Positions 1 through 9,393 of a stretch of DNA of 34,321 bases are shown here, piece after piece; within the stretch, counting starts at the first letter, position 1, and every line of letters starts with the position of its first letter. The position numbers and the translations under genes are program-made. This stretch comes from Flavobacteriaceae bacterium (lineage in GTDB: Bacteria > Bacteroidota > Bacteroidia > Flavobacteriales > Flavobacteriaceae): NCBI GenBank assembly GCA_013373105.1, contig JABXIJ010000049.1, forward strand, positions 1 through 34,321, in the 5' to 3' direction. The notes under the pieces were generated by a model, which saw only the letters and a list, made by a program, of their open reading frames with translations, ran no database searches and was not told the DNA's origin.

Positions 1-56
1 AACCCGCGACCCCCTGCGTGACAGGCAGATATTCTAACCAGCTGAACTACCAAACC
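1..56 (-). tRNA. tRNA-Asp (GTC), 3' end cut off by the window edge
   Basis: Read on the minus strand from position 56, the sequence folds as a tRNA. It has a GGTTTGG acceptor 5' strand, TA at 8-9, a 4-bp D stem (GTTC/GAAT), and a 5-bp anticodon stem (TCTGC/GCAGG) around the loop CTGTCAC. The anticodon is GTC, so it reads Asp codons. The T-arm begins (GCGGGTT) and the rest lies outside the window. The acceptor stem therefore cannot be checked for pairing here. Confidence 0.93.
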
Positions 57-117
57 GTTGCTGAATGCGGATGCAAATATAATATAGTTTTTTGGTTCCA
101 CAAATAGAAAGTTTAAA

Positions 118-1038
118 TTATTTAAATTTTTTTCTTTGTAGCAAATATGCTGTAATAATGGCATTATACCCTTGTTTAATATCTACTGGTACATAGTCTA
201 TTTTGTACTGTAGACATTTGTTTTTTAATTCATTAAAATACTGTGAAACATGCTCTTTGTAAGATTTTTTAATATTTTCTGCATACAAATTTAAAGTTTC
301 TCCAGTTTCAATATCTACGTATTGTTTTGGTGAATTTTCAAAATCAAAAGTTAATTCAGTTGTTGCATCAAAGGTGTGAAATAAGACTACTTCGTGTTTA
401 TTATATTTTAAATGTCGTAAAGCCTCAAACAACTCTTCTTCTTTTTTGGTTGTTTGAAACATATCTGTAAACAAAAAGATAAGCGATCTTCTATGAATTT
501 TTTCAGCTATTTCATGTAAAAATTGATAGGTTTTGGTTTGTGATTTAGTAGATGATTCTAATAACTGTTCTAATTGATGTAAAATTAATTTTCTATTACG
601 TTCACTTCCTTTTTCTGGCGCATAAAACTCATAAGTATCTGCGTATATACTCAAACCGACAGCATCTCTTTGTCTTTTTAAAATTTCTAATAAACAAGCA
701 GCAGCAACTGCAGAAAAACCAATTTTATTTACTTTATCTAATTGTTGCTTTTTTAATAAAGGATAGTGCATAGAAGCAGAATTATCAATTATAATATGGC
801 ATCTTAAATTAGTTTCTTCTTCATATTTCTTTGTGTATAGCTTTTCTGTTTTAGCGAATAACTTCCAATCTATATGGCGTGTACTTTCTCCTTTATTGTA
901 AAGTTTATGTTCTGAAAATTCAACAGAAAAACCATGAAATGGACTTTTATGCATACCTGTTATAAAGCCTTCAACTACCTGTTTTGCAAGTAATTCTAGA
1001 TTTTTAATTTCAGCAGATTGTACTTGTTTTAAATCCAT
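118..1038 (-). CDS. DUF58 domain protein with vWA-like fold
   Basis: A 306-residue protein of the DUF58 family, which are often partners of MoxR-type AAA+ ATPases; its biochemical role is unknown. The DUF58 core is visible at about residues 33-75 (HGFSVEFSEHKLYNKGESTRHIDW, shortened: G-E-S-T-R-x-I-D-W). A vWA metal-site motif DxSxS follows (D85, S87, S89 in IIIDNSASM), then a Rossmann-like stretch LIFLFTDMF near residue 190. There is no signal peptide or membrane segment, so it is probably cytoplasmic. Its start overlaps the end of the upstream M1 peptidase gene by 10 bases, implying co-transcription and possibly coupled translation. No moxR gene is in the window. The family call is firm; the function is unknown. 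Confidence 0.88.
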   Translation of the reverse strand: MDLKQVQSAEIKNLELLAKQVVEGFITGMHKSPFHGFSVEFSEHKLYNKGESTRHIDWKLFAKTEKLYTKKYEEETNLRCHIIIDNSASMHYPLLKKQQLDKVNKIGFSAVAAACLLEILKRQRDAVGLSIYADTYEFYAPEKGSERNRKLILHQLEQLLESSTKSQTKTYQFLHEIAEKIHRRSLIFLFTDMFQTTKKEEELFEALRHLKYNKHEVVLFHTFDATTELTFDFENSPKQYVDIETGETLNLYAENIKKSYKEHVSQYFNELKNKCLQYKIDYVPVDIKQGYNAIITAYLLQRKKFK

Positions 1039-3593
1039 TTTTTTTTAATGTGTTGTGCTCTGGTTAAATTATCTGTTGTTTGCCATAATTTTTGTAAAAG
1101 ATTAGGGTTGTAGTTAGGGTTTTGTTTAATAAAATCTTGTACTATTAAGTAAGCTTCTTTTGATGAATAATTGCCTACTGAACTTGCTAACCAACCTTTT
1201 GGAAAAAAGATATCGCTTGTTAATTGTACCTCTTCTAATTTATTTAAAATTAATGGTAGATGTTTCACTGCACTTTTTTGACGTAAAGGATGATGAATAT
1301 TTTGTAAACCTGTTTGCACCCATGATTCTTTTTCTCTATTTTCTTTAACTAATAATGCTTTCATAAAAGCATCTCTTACATTATCATCTTTTGACAAGGT
1401 TGGCAACAACCATTTAAAACGTTCTAATCTATCAGTATTTGTTATGTTTTTTTGTTGAGTGGCTATAATTTCTTCAACCTTTTCATGATTATAAAGAGCT
1501 AATTTCATAGCTAAAGTTGTAAAATCATTTTCATTTAAAAATAGATTTTTATATGTTTTTTTCTTATTCCATATATCATACAGGTTTTCTTTTCCTAAAT
1601 GGGATATTGCAATATTTTTATATAAATCAAAAACTGTCTTTTTTAGTGGTGAATCAACATCATCTTCTAAAATGAAAACTAATGTTTTTTCTAAAATATT
1701 TTGAATATTCTCTTGTTGTATTTGTGTTAAAAAAGTCCAATAAATATTTTGTAATCTTCCTGATAAATAATTAGCTATTAATTCATTTTTTTCATTTTGA
1801 AGTGCTTGTAAAAAAAGCTTAAACGTCTCATTTGGAGAAACATTTCCAATCAACATATTTTCGTAAACATTTATATATTGATATCCTCTAGAAACCTCAT
1901 CTTTTATAGAATGGTATGTATTTAGCTTGTTTTTATCTAAAGGAAAAACTCCATAACCAAAACCATTGGTGTTGTAAAGAATTGTTGTTGTATTAAATTC
2001 TTTTATTTGCGCTGTTAAATCATATGATTTACCTATGTTTTTTATATTAATATTTTTCTTTTCTCCTTGCTTATTTATTAACTGAATATCAAAAGATTGT
2101 GTCCATATTTTAGTAGAATTATCTTCTGCCTTTTGATGTAAAATAAATTTGGTTATAAAGCCATTGTCATCTTTCTCTAATTCTTCATGAAAAATTGGTC
2201 TACCAAATGAATTTACCCAAACATCACTCCAACTTTTAATATCATTATCTGAGTTTTTATCTAAAATTTCTACCAATTCTGTCCAATCTGAATTTGCATT
2301 TGAGTATGTCTTTAAATACTCTTGAACACCATTTTTAAATTGTTCTTCACCTAATAAATGCTCTAATTGTCGCATCATAATAGGTGCTTTATTATATATT
2401 ATTCTACCGTACAAAGAACCTGCATTTTTTAAATTATCTAAATATTGTCTTATGGCGTTTGTACCTTTTGTTCTATCTTCTGAATAAGCACTTGGATAAT
2501 GAGACATCATAAAACTTAAGCCATAATTTACCTCTGGATATATAGGATTTACAATTTTATCTGCCATATAGTTTGCAAAAACTTCTTTCATCCAAACATC
2601 GTTAAACCAACGCATGGTAACTAAATCTCCAAACCACATATGTGCTGTTTCGTGTGCAATTAATTTGGCTCTACTTAACTTCCTTGATTGTGTTGCATTG
2701 TTATCTAAAAACAAGGATGATTGTCTGTATTGAATAGCTCCTACATGCTCCATTCCACCATATTGAAAGGGTGGAATTGCAGCAAAATCTAATTTCTGAA
2801 AAGGAAAATCTATTTGTGTATAACTCTCTAAAAAATCTAATGCATTTTGGTGTATTTTAAAAACTTCATCTACACTTGCTTCAATCTTTTCTTTATTGTT
2901 TTCTCTATACAAAAAGCGCATTGGTAAACTTTTTGGCTGTTGAATTGTTTGGCTAAATTTACCAGCTACAAAAGAAAATAAATATGTACTCATTAAATCT
3001 GAGGTTGCAAAAGTATGCGTAACAAAATCTTTTTTTGAATCCCATTTTTTTAGTTTACCTCCAGCCAAAACTTTCCAATCTTTTGGTGCAGTAATCTCTA
3101 AGTTGTATTGGGCTTTTAAATCTGGCTGATCAAAACAAGGAAACAAAGTACTAGCTCTATCTGGCACTAATAAAGTGTATAAAAAATCATCATTTCTATT
3201 TAAAGAAGTTTCACCTGCATCAAATTCAATTGTTACTGAGTTCTTACCCAATGAAATAAGGCTTTTATTAATTATTACATGTTCGTTTTTATGATTAATT
3301 GTACTTTTTTTTCCGTTTATAACTATAGATTTTAGTTTTTTTGAATTTTCATTAAAATCTAAAATTAAATTGTTATTTAAGTCTTTAACGGTAAAGTTTA
3401 CAGTTACTTTTGCTGGAATTGGTTGTGATTTTTGGATTGGTATATTAAAAGACAAATCGTAAACAATGTTTGAAATTTGTTCTTTTCTATACTTTGCTAA
3501 CTCATAAGAAATGCCTTTTTCAACAGGAATTAAATCGGATTTTTCACAGGAAATAAATAAGGTTAGGAAAAGTAATATCCATAAATATCTCAT
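1029..3593 (-). CDS. M1 family aminopeptidase, lipoprotein
   Basis: An 854-residue zinc metallopeptidase of family M1 (gluzincin), which removes N-terminal residues from peptides. The N-terminus is a lipoprotein signal with lipobox LFISC (Cys16), so it is likely anchored in the periplasm or outer membrane. The substrate motif is GGMEH near residue 280 (the usual GxMEN with N replaced by H). The zinc site is HETAH near residue 314, followed 19 residues after the second His by Glu (in WMKEVFA), giving the canonical HExxH-x18-E. The remaining C-terminal half is the usual helical ERAP-like region. Length is normal for the family. It is the first gene of a pair with the DUF58 gene. The metal and catalytic residues are intact, so activity is expected. 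Confidence 0.92.
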   Translation of the reverse strand: MRYLWILLFLTLFISCEKSDLIPVEKGISYELAKYRKEQISNIVYDLSFNIPIQKSQPIPAKVTVNFTVKDLNNNLILDFNENSKKLKSIVINGKKSTINHKNEHVIINKSLISLGKNSVTIEFDAGETSLNRNDDFLYTLLVPDRASTLFPCFDQPDLKAQYNLEITAPKDWKVLAGGKLKKWDSKKDFVTHTFATSDLMSTYLFSFVAGKFSQTIQQPKSLPMRFLYRENNKEKIEASVDEVFKIHQNALDFLESYTQIDFPFQKLDFAAIPPFQYGGMEHVGAIQYRQSSLFLDNNATQSRKLSRAKLIAHETAHMWFGDLVTMRWFNDVWMKEVFANYMADKIVNPIYPEVNYGLSFMMSHYPSAYSEDRTKGTNAIRQYLDNLKNAGSLYGRIIYNKAPIMMRQLEHLLGEEQFKNGVQEYLKTYSNANSDWTELVEILDKNSDNDIKSWSDVWVNSFGRPIFHEELEKDDNGFITKFILHQKAEDNSTKIWTQSFDIQLINKQGEKKNINIKNIGKSYDLTAQIKEFNTTTILYNTNGFGYGVFPLDKNKLNTYHSIKDEVSRGYQYINVYENMLIGNVSPNETFKLFLQALQNEKNELIANYLSGRLQNIYWTFLTQIQQENIQNILEKTLVFILEDDVDSPLKKTVFDLYKNIAISHLGKENLYDIWNKKKTYKNLFLNENDFTTLAMKLALYNHEKVEEIIATQQKNITNTDRLERFKWLLPTLSKDDNVRDAFMKALLVKENREKESWVQTGLQNIHHPLRQKSAVKHLPLILNKLEEVQLTSDIFFPKGWLASSVGNYSSKEAYLIVQDFIKQNPNYNPNLLQKLWQTTDNLTRAQHIKKKWI

Positions 3594-3620
3594 ACTTGGT
3601 ATTTAAAGTACTAAAAATAA

Positions 3621-3650
3621 AAAAAGGTTTAGCTACTGCCAAACCTTTTC
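3621..3650 (-). terminator. Rho-independent terminator after trxA
   Basis: On the minus strand AAAAGGTTT and AAACCTTTT form a stem extended by two G-C pairs around a single mismatch, with loop AGTA. It is followed by a run of seven T. It lies 26 bases after the trxA stop and before the M1 peptidase gene, so it separates the two units. Confidence 0.8.
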
Positions 3651-3675
3651 TCTTTGTAATCGTTTTTAAATAATG

Positions 3676-3993
3676 TTATAGAGCTGCCTCTATTTTAGAA
3701 GTATATACGTTTTTAGGAGCTACACCTACTTGTTTATCTACAACTTCACCATTTTTGAAGATTAAAACTGTAGGTATATTTCTTACTCCATATTTAGCTG
3801 CAAATTCTTGATTTGCATCAACATCTACTTTACCTACTACAGCTTTACCTTCGTATTCTGTATGAATTTCATCTACAATTGGACCTACCATTCTACAAGG
3901 ACCACACCAAGCAGCCCAAAAATCTACTAATACTGGTTTATCTGACTTTAATACTACTTCATTAAATGTTTCGTCTGTTATTTCTAATGCCAT
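3676..3993 (-). CDS. trxA: Thioredoxin
   Basis: A 105-residue single-domain thioredoxin, full length, without signal peptide and so cytoplasmic. It reduces protein disulfides using electrons from thioredoxin reductase. The active site WCGPC has its cysteines at 30 and 33, the buried Asp is D24 in LVDFWAAW, and the cis-proline loop is NIPTVLIF near residue 74. It has its own promoter (TACATTTG element about 45 bases upstream of the start) and a strong terminator, so it is probably a single-gene unit. In many flavobacteria trxA is essential, but that is family knowledge and not shown here. Confidence 0.97.
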   Translation of the reverse strand: MALEITDETFNEVVLKSDKPVLVDFWAAWCGPCRMVGPIVDEIHTEYEGKAVVGKVDVDANQEFAAKYGVRNIPTVLIFKNGEVVDKQVGVAPKNVYTSKIEAAL

Positions 3994-4035
3994 TATTTAT
4001 ATGTTTAAATTTTGTGTTTTGATGTTTTTGATGGA

Positions 4036-4043
4036 CAAATGTA
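4036..4043 (-). promoter_or_regulatory. trxA promoter -7 element (TACATTTG)
   Basis: On the minus strand TACATTTG matches the Bacteroidota -7 consensus TAnnTTTG exactly. No clear TTG -33 element is present; TTA occurs 18 bases upstream. It sits 42 bases before the trxA ATG, giving a leader of about 35 bases. Confidence 0.6.
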
Positions 4044-4126
4044 AAAATTTTATTCACTTCTTAAGCTATTAAAAAATTGCTTTTTGTTATCTATACATCA
4101 ATTGTCTTTATTTGTAATTTAACTTT

Positions 4127-5080
4127 TTAAAAAACTGCTTTTGCAATAGCATAAACATTATCACTTTTTCCCATAGAATAATAATGTAAAACTGGCGCTC
4201 CTGCAGCTAATAATTCTTTAGATTGCTGAATTGCAAATTCAATACCAACTTGACGTACTTCTTTGTTGTCTTTACATTTTTCAACTTCATTAATCAGCAC
4301 TTCTGGGATATCAATTTTAAACACCTGTGGTAATAAGTTTAAGTGTTTTTTTATAGCTAAGGGTTTTATACCTGGAATTATTGGCACGTTTATACCAATA
4401 GCCTTAGCAGCATCAACAAAATCGAAATATTTTTGATTATCGAAAAACATTTGAGTTACTACATAATCTGCACCAGCATCTACTTTTTCTTTTAATCTTT
4501 TTAAATCTGATTGCAAACTTGGTGCTTCAATATGCTTTTCTGGATATGCTGCAACACCAATACAAAAATCTGCGCAATCTGTAGTTTCAATAACTTCATG
4601 TAAGTACTTACCTTTATTTAAATCTTGAATCTGATTTACCAAATCTCTTGCATATTGATGACCACCCTTTGAAACTTCAAAATATTTTTGATGACTCATA
4701 GCATCACCTCTTAAAGCCATCACATTTTGTATTCCTAAGTAATGGCAGTCTACCAACAAATATTCAGTTTCTTCTTTTGTAAAACCACCACACAATACAT
4801 GAGGTACTGTATCTACATCATATTTGTGTTTAATTGCTGCACAAATACCTACAGTTCCTGGTCGCATTCTTGTAACCTTTCTATCTAAAAGTCCGTTTTT
4901 TTCTACATAAACATACTCTTCTCTTGATGTAGTTACATCTATAAAAGGTGGTTTAAATTCCATTAAAGGATTTATATTATCGTATAATTCTTGAATACTG
5001 TTCCCCTTTTTTGGTGGTATAATTTCGAAGGAAAATAAAGTTTTACCTTTTGCTTTTTTTATATGTTCTGTTACTTTCAT
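4127..5080 (-). CDS. metF: 5,10-methylenetetrahydrofolate reductase
   Basis: A 317-residue flavoprotein that reduces 5,10-methylene-THF to 5-methyl-THF, the methyl donor for MetH. The N-terminal FSFEIIPPKKG carries the family's catalytic Glu and LRGD (near residue 125) belongs to the flavin site. The sequence continues through the (beta/alpha)8 barrel to VLHYYSMGKS, a typical C-terminal motif. The length is that of bacterial MetF. It is the last gene of the SAM-I-controlled operon; its ATG follows the stop codon of metH part 2 with no gap, so translation is probably coupled. Its place after MetH matches its job of supplying 5-methyl-THF. Confidence 0.96.
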   Translation of the reverse strand: MKVTEHIKKAKGKTLFSFEIIPPKKGNSIQELYDNINPLMEFKPPFIDVTTSREEYVYVEKNGLLDRKVTRMRPGTVGICAAIKHKYDVDTVPHVLCGGFTKEETEYLLVDCHYLGIQNVMALRGDAMSHQKYFEVSKGGHQYARDLVNQIQDLNKGKYLHEVIETTDCADFCIGVAAYPEKHIEAPSLQSDLKRLKEKVDAGADYVVTQMFFDNQKYFDFVDAAKAIGINVPIIPGIKPLAIKKHLNLLPQVFKIDIPEVLINEVEKCKDNKEVRQVGIEFAIQQSKELLAAGAPVLHYYSMGKSDNVYAIAKAVF

Positions 5081-7756
5081 TTATTCGTTTGCTAAATTTG
5101 GGTGCAACCATTTTGCTGCTTTTTCAATTGATATTCCTTTTCTTATTGCATAATCTTCTACTTGATCTTTAGTTATTTTTCCTAATCCAAAATATTTAGC
5201 TTCAGGATTTGCAAAATAATACCCAGAAACAGCTGCAGAAGGCCACATAGCTTTACTTTCTGTTAGTTTTACTCCTATCTTTTTTTCTACATCTAATAAT
5301 TGCCAAATTGTATCTTTTTCTAAATGATCTGGACAAGCAGGATAACCAGGTGCAGGACGTATACCTTTATATTTTTCTTTAATTAAATCGGAGTTTGTTA
5401 ATTCTTCGTCTTTTTCATAACCCCAATGTTTTGTTCGTATTTGTTGATGTAAATATTCTGCAAAAGCTTCTGCAAATCTATCTGCTATGGCTTGTACCAT
5501 TATTGCATTATAATCGTCGTTTTCTGACTTATGATTTTCTGCCAATTCTTGAGCTCCAAAAATTGCAACACAAAATGAACCAATGTAATCTGTTTTGTTT
5601 GATGATAATGGCGCTATAAAATCTGCTAAAGCTATATTTGGCAAGCCATCTCTCTTTTTTAATTGTTGACGAAGAGTTCTAAAAACAGCAATCTCTTTAT
5701 TATTTCTACGAACTGAAATATCATCTTCATTAATAGTATTAGCTTCAAATAAACCAAAAACTGCTTTAGGTTGTAGTAATTGCTTTGCAATAATATGCTT
5801 AATCATTCTTTGTGCATCATTAAACAACTGAGTGGCTTGTTCGCCTACAATAGTATCTTTTAATATTTCTGGATATTTACCATGCAAATCCCAACTTCTA
5901 AAAAATGGACTCCAATCTATAAATGTGAGTAATTCTTTTAAACTTAATTGTTCTAATGTTTGTATTCCTAAAGCTGTTGGTTTTGTAATTACTGTAGATG
6001 TAAAATCTATTTGATACTTACATTTACGAGCTTCAATTATAGAAATGTAATCTTTTTGTTTACCTCGTTTTAAAAACTTAGTTCTAAATTCTTCGTATTC
6101 TTTTTTCTTTTGTATCACATAATTATTTGCAGTTTGCTTGTTTAGTAAATCGCCAATAACTGTTACTGCTCTTGAAGCATCATTAATATGAACAACAGCA
6201 TTTTTATATTCAGTATCGATTTTAACAGCAGTATGTGCTTTAGAAGTTGTTGCTCCACCAATTAATAATGGAATATTCATATTTTCACGTTGCATTTCTT
6301 TAGCTAGATACACCATTTCATCTAGTGAAGGTGTAATTAAACCACTTAAACCAATTGCATCTACTTTTTCTTGTTTGGCAGTTTCAATAATTTTTTCAGG
6401 AGGTACCATTACTCCTAAATCTACAATTTCATAATTATTACATCCTAAGACTACACTTACAATATTTTTACCAATATCATGAACATCACCTTTTACAGTT
6501 GCCATTAAAATTTTACCTAAAGCTTTTTGTTCCTCAGATTTTTCAGCCTCTATGAATGGGTTTAAATAGGCTACTGCTTTTTTCATTACTCTAGCAGATT
6601 TTACAACTTGAGGTAAAAACATTTTTCCTTCACCAAATAAATCACCTACTACATTCATACCTATCATTAAGTGACCTTCTATAACATCTAATGGTCTAGT
6701 AGATTGTTGTCTAGCTTCTTCAACATCATCAATAATAAAAGCATCAATTCCTTTTACTAAGGCATGTGTAATTCTTTGTTGTAACGATTCTTGTCTCCAA
6801 GATAAATCAACTGTTTTTTCTTGTGTAGTACCTTTTACAGATTCTGCAAATTCTAGCAAACGTTCTGTTGCATCATCTCTTCTATCTAAAATTACATCTT
6901 CTACATGTTCTAATAAATCTTTAGGAATATCATCGTAAACTTCTAACATAGCTGGATTTACAATTCCCATATTCATTCCATTTTGTATAGCGTGATACAA
7001 AAACACAGAATGCATGGCTTCTCGAACAATATTATTTCCTCTAAATGAAAATGAAACATTACTAACACCACCACTTACACTAGCATTCTCTAAGTTTTGA
7101 CGAACCCATTTTGTAGCTTCTATAAAATGAATTGCATTTTTTCGATGCTCTTCCATACCTGTTGCTACAGGAAAAATATTTAAATCAAAAATGATGTCTT
7201 CACTTGGAAATTTTACTTTATTTACTAAAATATCGTAAGAACGTTTAGCAATTTCTATTCTGCGTTGGTAATTATCTGCTTGACCAACTTCATCAAAAGC
7301 CATAATTATTACTGCTGCTCCATAACGTTTAATCATTTTAGCTTGTCTTATAAACTCTTCTTCACCTTCTTTTAATGAAATAGAATTTACGATACCTTTA
7401 CCTTGTATAACTTGTAAGCCAGCTTCAATAATTTCCCATTTAGATGAGTCTATCATTATAGGTACTTTGCAAATATCTGGTTCTGCAGCAATTAGGTTTA
7501 AGAATGTAACCATAGCGTGTTTACCATCTATTAAGCCATCATCCATATTAATATCAATAATTTGTGCACCACCATCAACTTGATGTCTTGCTATTTCTAT
7601 AGCTTCATCGAATTTTTCTTCCTTAATTAATCTTAAGAACTTTTTTGAACCAGCTACATTTGTACGTTCTCCAACATTAATGAAGTTACTATTTTCATTA
7701 AGTACTAGAGGTTCTAGTCCAGATAATCTCATGTATTTTGATTGCTTTATCTTCAT
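5081..7756 (-). CDS. metH: Methionine synthase, folate/cobalamin/activation part (MetH C-terminal part)
   Basis: An 891-residue protein equal to the C-terminal three modules of cobalamin-dependent methionine synthase. Modules in order: pterin-binding domain (about 20-290; [22 protein letters not shown]); B12 cap (about 325-405); B12-binding domain with the lower-ligand motif D424-x-H426-x-x-G429 and [22 protein letters not shown]; and AdoMet-binding reactivation domain with [12 protein letters not shown] near residue 795. It transfers the methyl group from 5-methyl-THF through cobalamin to homocysteine bound on the separate MetH N-terminal subunit. The start lies 17 bases after the stop of that gene. 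The split arrangement is common in Bacteroidota. All module hallmarks are intact. Confidence 0.96.
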   Translation of the reverse strand: MKIKQSKYMRLSGLEPLVLNENSNFINVGERTNVAGSKKFLRLIKEEKFDEAIEIARHQVDGGAQIIDINMDDGLIDGKHAMVTFLNLIAAEPDICKVPIMIDSSKWEIIEAGLQVIQGKGIVNSISLKEGEEEFIRQAKMIKRYGAAVIIMAFDEVGQADNYQRRIEIAKRSYDILVNKVKFPSEDIIFDLNIFPVATGMEEHRKNAIHFIEATKWVRQNLENASVSGGVSNVSFSFRGNNIVREAMHSVFLYHAIQNGMNMGIVNPAMLEVYDDIPKDLLEHVEDVILDRRDDATERLLEFAESVKGTTQEKTVDLSWRQESLQQRITHALVKGIDAFIIDDVEEARQQSTRPLDVIEGHLMIGMNVVGDLFGEGKMFLPQVVKSARVMKKAVAYLNPFIEAEKSEEQKALGKILMATVKGDVHDIGKNIVSVVLGCNNYEIVDLGVMVPPEKIIETAKQEKVDAIGLSGLITPSLDEMVYLAKEMQRENMNIPLLIGGATTSKAHTAVKIDTEYKNAVVHINDASRAVTVIGDLLNKQTANNYVIQKKKEYEEFRTKFLKRGKQKDYISIIEARKCKYQIDFTSTVITKPTALGIQTLEQLSLKELLTFIDWSPFFRSWDLHGKYPEILKDTIVGEQATQLFNDAQRMIKHIIAKQLLQPKAVFGLFEANTINEDDISVRRNNKEIAVFRTLRQQLKKRDGLPNIALADFIAPLSSNKTDYIGSFCVAIFGAQELAENHKSENDDYNAIMVQAIADRFAEAFAEYLHQQIRTKHWGYEKDEELTNSDLIKEKYKGIRPAPGYPACPDHLEKDTIWQLLDVEKKIGVKLTESKAMWPSAAVSGYYFANPEAKYFGLGKITKDQVEDYAIRKGISIEKAAKWLHPNLANE

Positions 7757-7773
7757 TTCATTAAATTGTTCTT

Positions 7774-8790
7774 TTAAGATATTACAGCTCTACTCAATGT
7801 CTTCAATTCTCTTGGTTTATATTTTTTAGCTATTTCATCAATAACTTTAATATGTTCTGGTGTTGTACCACAGCAACCACCAATAATATTAATAAGGTTT
7901 CTTTTTAGATAATCTTCTATATAGCTACCCATTTCCTCAGGACTTTCATCATATTCTCCAAAAGCATTAGGCAAACCTGCATTTGGATGTGCTGAAATAG
8001 CAAATTCTGTTTTGTTGGCAATTGCTTCTAGATGTGGTTGTAATAAACTTGCTCCTAAAGCACAATTAAAACCTACAGACAATAGTGGAATATGAGAAAT
8101 AGATATTAAAAAAGCTTCTGCTGTTTGCCCAGATAAAGTTCTTCCTGAAGCATCTGTAATTGTACCACTTAACATTACAGGAATATTTATATTTCGTTCT
8201 TCTTTTATTTCTTCGATTGCAAATAATGCTGCTTTAGCATTTAAAGTATCAAATACAGTTTCAACCAATAGTATATCTACACCACCATCTAATAAAGCTT
8301 CTGCTTGTTGCTTGTAAGCAACTCTTAATTCATTAAAAGTTACAGCTCTAAAACCTGGGTCATTTACATCTGGAGACATGCTTGCTGTTCTGTTTGTTGG
8401 TCCAATAGATCCTGCTACAAAACGTGGTTTTAAGGAATTGTTTGCTGTAAATTCATTAGCAACTTCTTTGGCAATTTTTGCAGACTGATAGTTTAATTCA
8501 TAGACCAAATCCTCCATTTTATAATCTGCCATAGCAATAGTAGTTCCAGAAAAAGTATTGGTTTCTATAATATCTGCTCCTGCCTCTAAAAACTTTCTAT
8601 GAATAGTTTTTATAGCTTGAGGCTGTGTTAGCGATAGTAGGTCGTTATTTCCTTTTAACGAAACCGGATGATCCTTAAAACGTTCTCCTCTATAATCTTC
8701 TTCAGAAAATTTATAGGCTTGTAGCATAGTACCCATAGCACCATCTAACACTAAGATTCTATCTTGTAAAAGTTTGTATATTTTTGACAT
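7774..8790 (-). CDS. metH: Homocysteine S-methyltransferase subunit (MetH N-terminal part)
   Basis: A 338-residue zinc-dependent homocysteine methyltransferase domain, equivalent to the first module of single-chain MetH. The N-terminus has [10 protein letters not shown]. Zinc ligands are Cys243 (GFNCALGA) and the Cys306-Cys307 pair ([10 protein letters not shown]), all present. It works with the downstream protein that carries the folate, cobalamin and reactivation modules. It is the first gene of the operon and lies directly below a SAM-I riboswitch, so expression should fall when SAM is abundant. Its ATG lies in the arm of a predicted hairpin (8786-8815). It could be mistaken for a stand-alone mmuM-type enzyme, but the context makes it half of MetH. 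Confidence 0.95.
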   Translation of the reverse strand: MSKIYKLLQDRILVLDGAMGTMLQAYKFSEEDYRGERFKDHPVSLKGNNDLLSLTQPQAIKTIHRKFLEAGADIIETNTFSGTTIAMADYKMEDLVYELNYQSAKIAKEVANEFTANNSLKPRFVAGSIGPTNRTASMSPDVNDPGFRAVTFNELRVAYKQQAEALLDGGVDILLVETVFDTLNAKAALFAIEEIKEERNINIPVMLSGTITDASGRTLSGQTAEAFLISISHIPLLSVGFNCALGASLLQPHLEAIANKTEFAISAHPNAGLPNAFGEYDESPEEMGSYIEDYLKRNLINIIGGCCGTTPEHIKVIDEIAKKYKPRELKTLSRAVIS

Positions 8791-8815
8791 ATTATATTGT
8801 TATTATCAATATGTC
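8786..8815 (-). promoter_or_regulatory. Hairpin enclosing the metH start codon
   Basis: On the minus strand GACATATT and AATATGTC are perfect 8-base complements separated by 14 bases. The ATG of the first metH gene lies inside the 3' arm. It sits 24 bases after the SAM-I aptamer. Its loop contains ATAACAA, which is complementary to TTGTTAT at the 5' strand of the riboswitch P1 helix. This makes it a candidate expression platform acting on translation; the role is inference. Confidence 0.5.
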
Positions 8816-8817
8816 AT

Positions 8818-8839
8818 CAGTAAAAGGAGAGTTTCACTG
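8818..8839 (-). promoter_or_regulatory. Stem-loop between SAM-I aptamer and metH
   Basis: On the minus strand CAGTGAAA pairs with TTTTACTG (one G-U pair) around a CTCTCC loop. It starts at the last base of the P1 helix and is not followed by a T-run, so it is not an obvious terminator. It may stack on P1 or form part of the switch. Confidence 0.4.
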
Positions 8840-8950
8840 TTATCTGTCCTTGTAAAAAAACTAAACAAGGTAGAATTTAGCACCTTCAATTCTAGAGAAT
8901 TGGGTTGCCAAGGTTTCACAGGGTCTATTCCCTCAACCTTTCATGATAAC
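8839..8950 (-). promoter_or_regulatory. SAM-I (S-box) riboswitch
   Basis: The minus strand carries the S-box core. P1 is GTTATC/GATAAC. The conserved AGGTTGAGGGA, then CCTGTGAAACC and TTGGCAACC follow. P3 is CAATTCT/AGAATTG. The junction AAGGTGCTAAATTC comes next, and P4 is CCTTGT/ACAAGG. The element lies 48 bases before the split metH and metF operon. S-box aptamers bind SAM and lower expression of methionine genes, which fits. No intrinsic terminator follows, so control is probably through translation. Confidence 0.96.
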
Positions 8951-8981
8951 AAATTAATAAGTATATGAACTAATTTCATTA

Positions 8982-8989
8982 CAAAAGTA
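8982..8989 (-). promoter_or_regulatory. Promoter -7 element of the metH-metF operon (TACTTTTG)
   Basis: On the minus strand TACTTTTG matches TAnnTTTG and lies 32 bases upstream of the riboswitch, leaving a short 5' lead. It is embedded in a 16-bp palindrome CATTAC-AAAA-GTAATG (8977-8992). No perfect -33 TTG is visible. Confidence 0.55.
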
Positions 8990-9029
8990 ATGAACTTTAT
9001 TAGAATAACAGAGTTATCTTTTAGTATAG

Positions 9030-9359
9030 TTAAGATTCTGGTGCTAATTCTACTTCTAAACCATCTAATGCTGAAGTAATTTGAATTTGGCAACCTAGCC
9101 TGCTGTTATCTTCTACATAAAATGCTTCTGCTAACATTGCTTCTTCTTCATCTGACATTTCTGGTAATTCATGATCTGATTTTACATAACATTGGCAAGA
9201 TGCACACATAGCCATACCTCCACAAACACCAATGGTACCTTCTTCTGCTAACTCATAAGAACGTATTACTTCCATTAAGTTCATAGCCATATCTGTAGGT
9301 GCTTCTATATTATGCGTAACACCATTTCTATCTGTTATTATTAGATTTACATCTTGCAT
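9030..9359 (-). CDS. 2Fe-2S ferredoxin (adrenodoxin type)
   Basis: A 109-residue soluble electron carrier. The cluster ligands are Cys46, Cys52, Cys55 and, near the end, Cys90 (pattern C-x5-C-x2-C ... C), typical of the vertebrate/Isc-type ferredoxins. I start it at the ATG at 9359 (MQDVNLII). The open frame extends to 9464, but the extra 35 codons overlap the end of the upstream gene, are hydrophobic and unlike any ferredoxin. It lies 34 bases below the PagL-like gene and is probably co-transcribed. No reductase or Isc partner gene is nearby, so the electron acceptor is unknown. Confidence 0.92.
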   Translation of the reverse strand: MQDVNLIITDRNGVTHNIEAPTDMAMNLMEVIRSYELAEEGTIGVCGGMAMCASCQCYVKSDHELPEMSDEEEAMLAEAFYVEDNSRLGCQIQITSALDGLEVELAPES

Positions 9360-9393
9360 TGGTAATTTTTTTTGCAAAGTTAATGAAGAAGTA

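Noticed and set aside
8774..8968. Plus-strand open frame of 64 codons
   Set aside because: It lies across the SAM-I riboswitch on the opposite strand and has no recognisable protein features.
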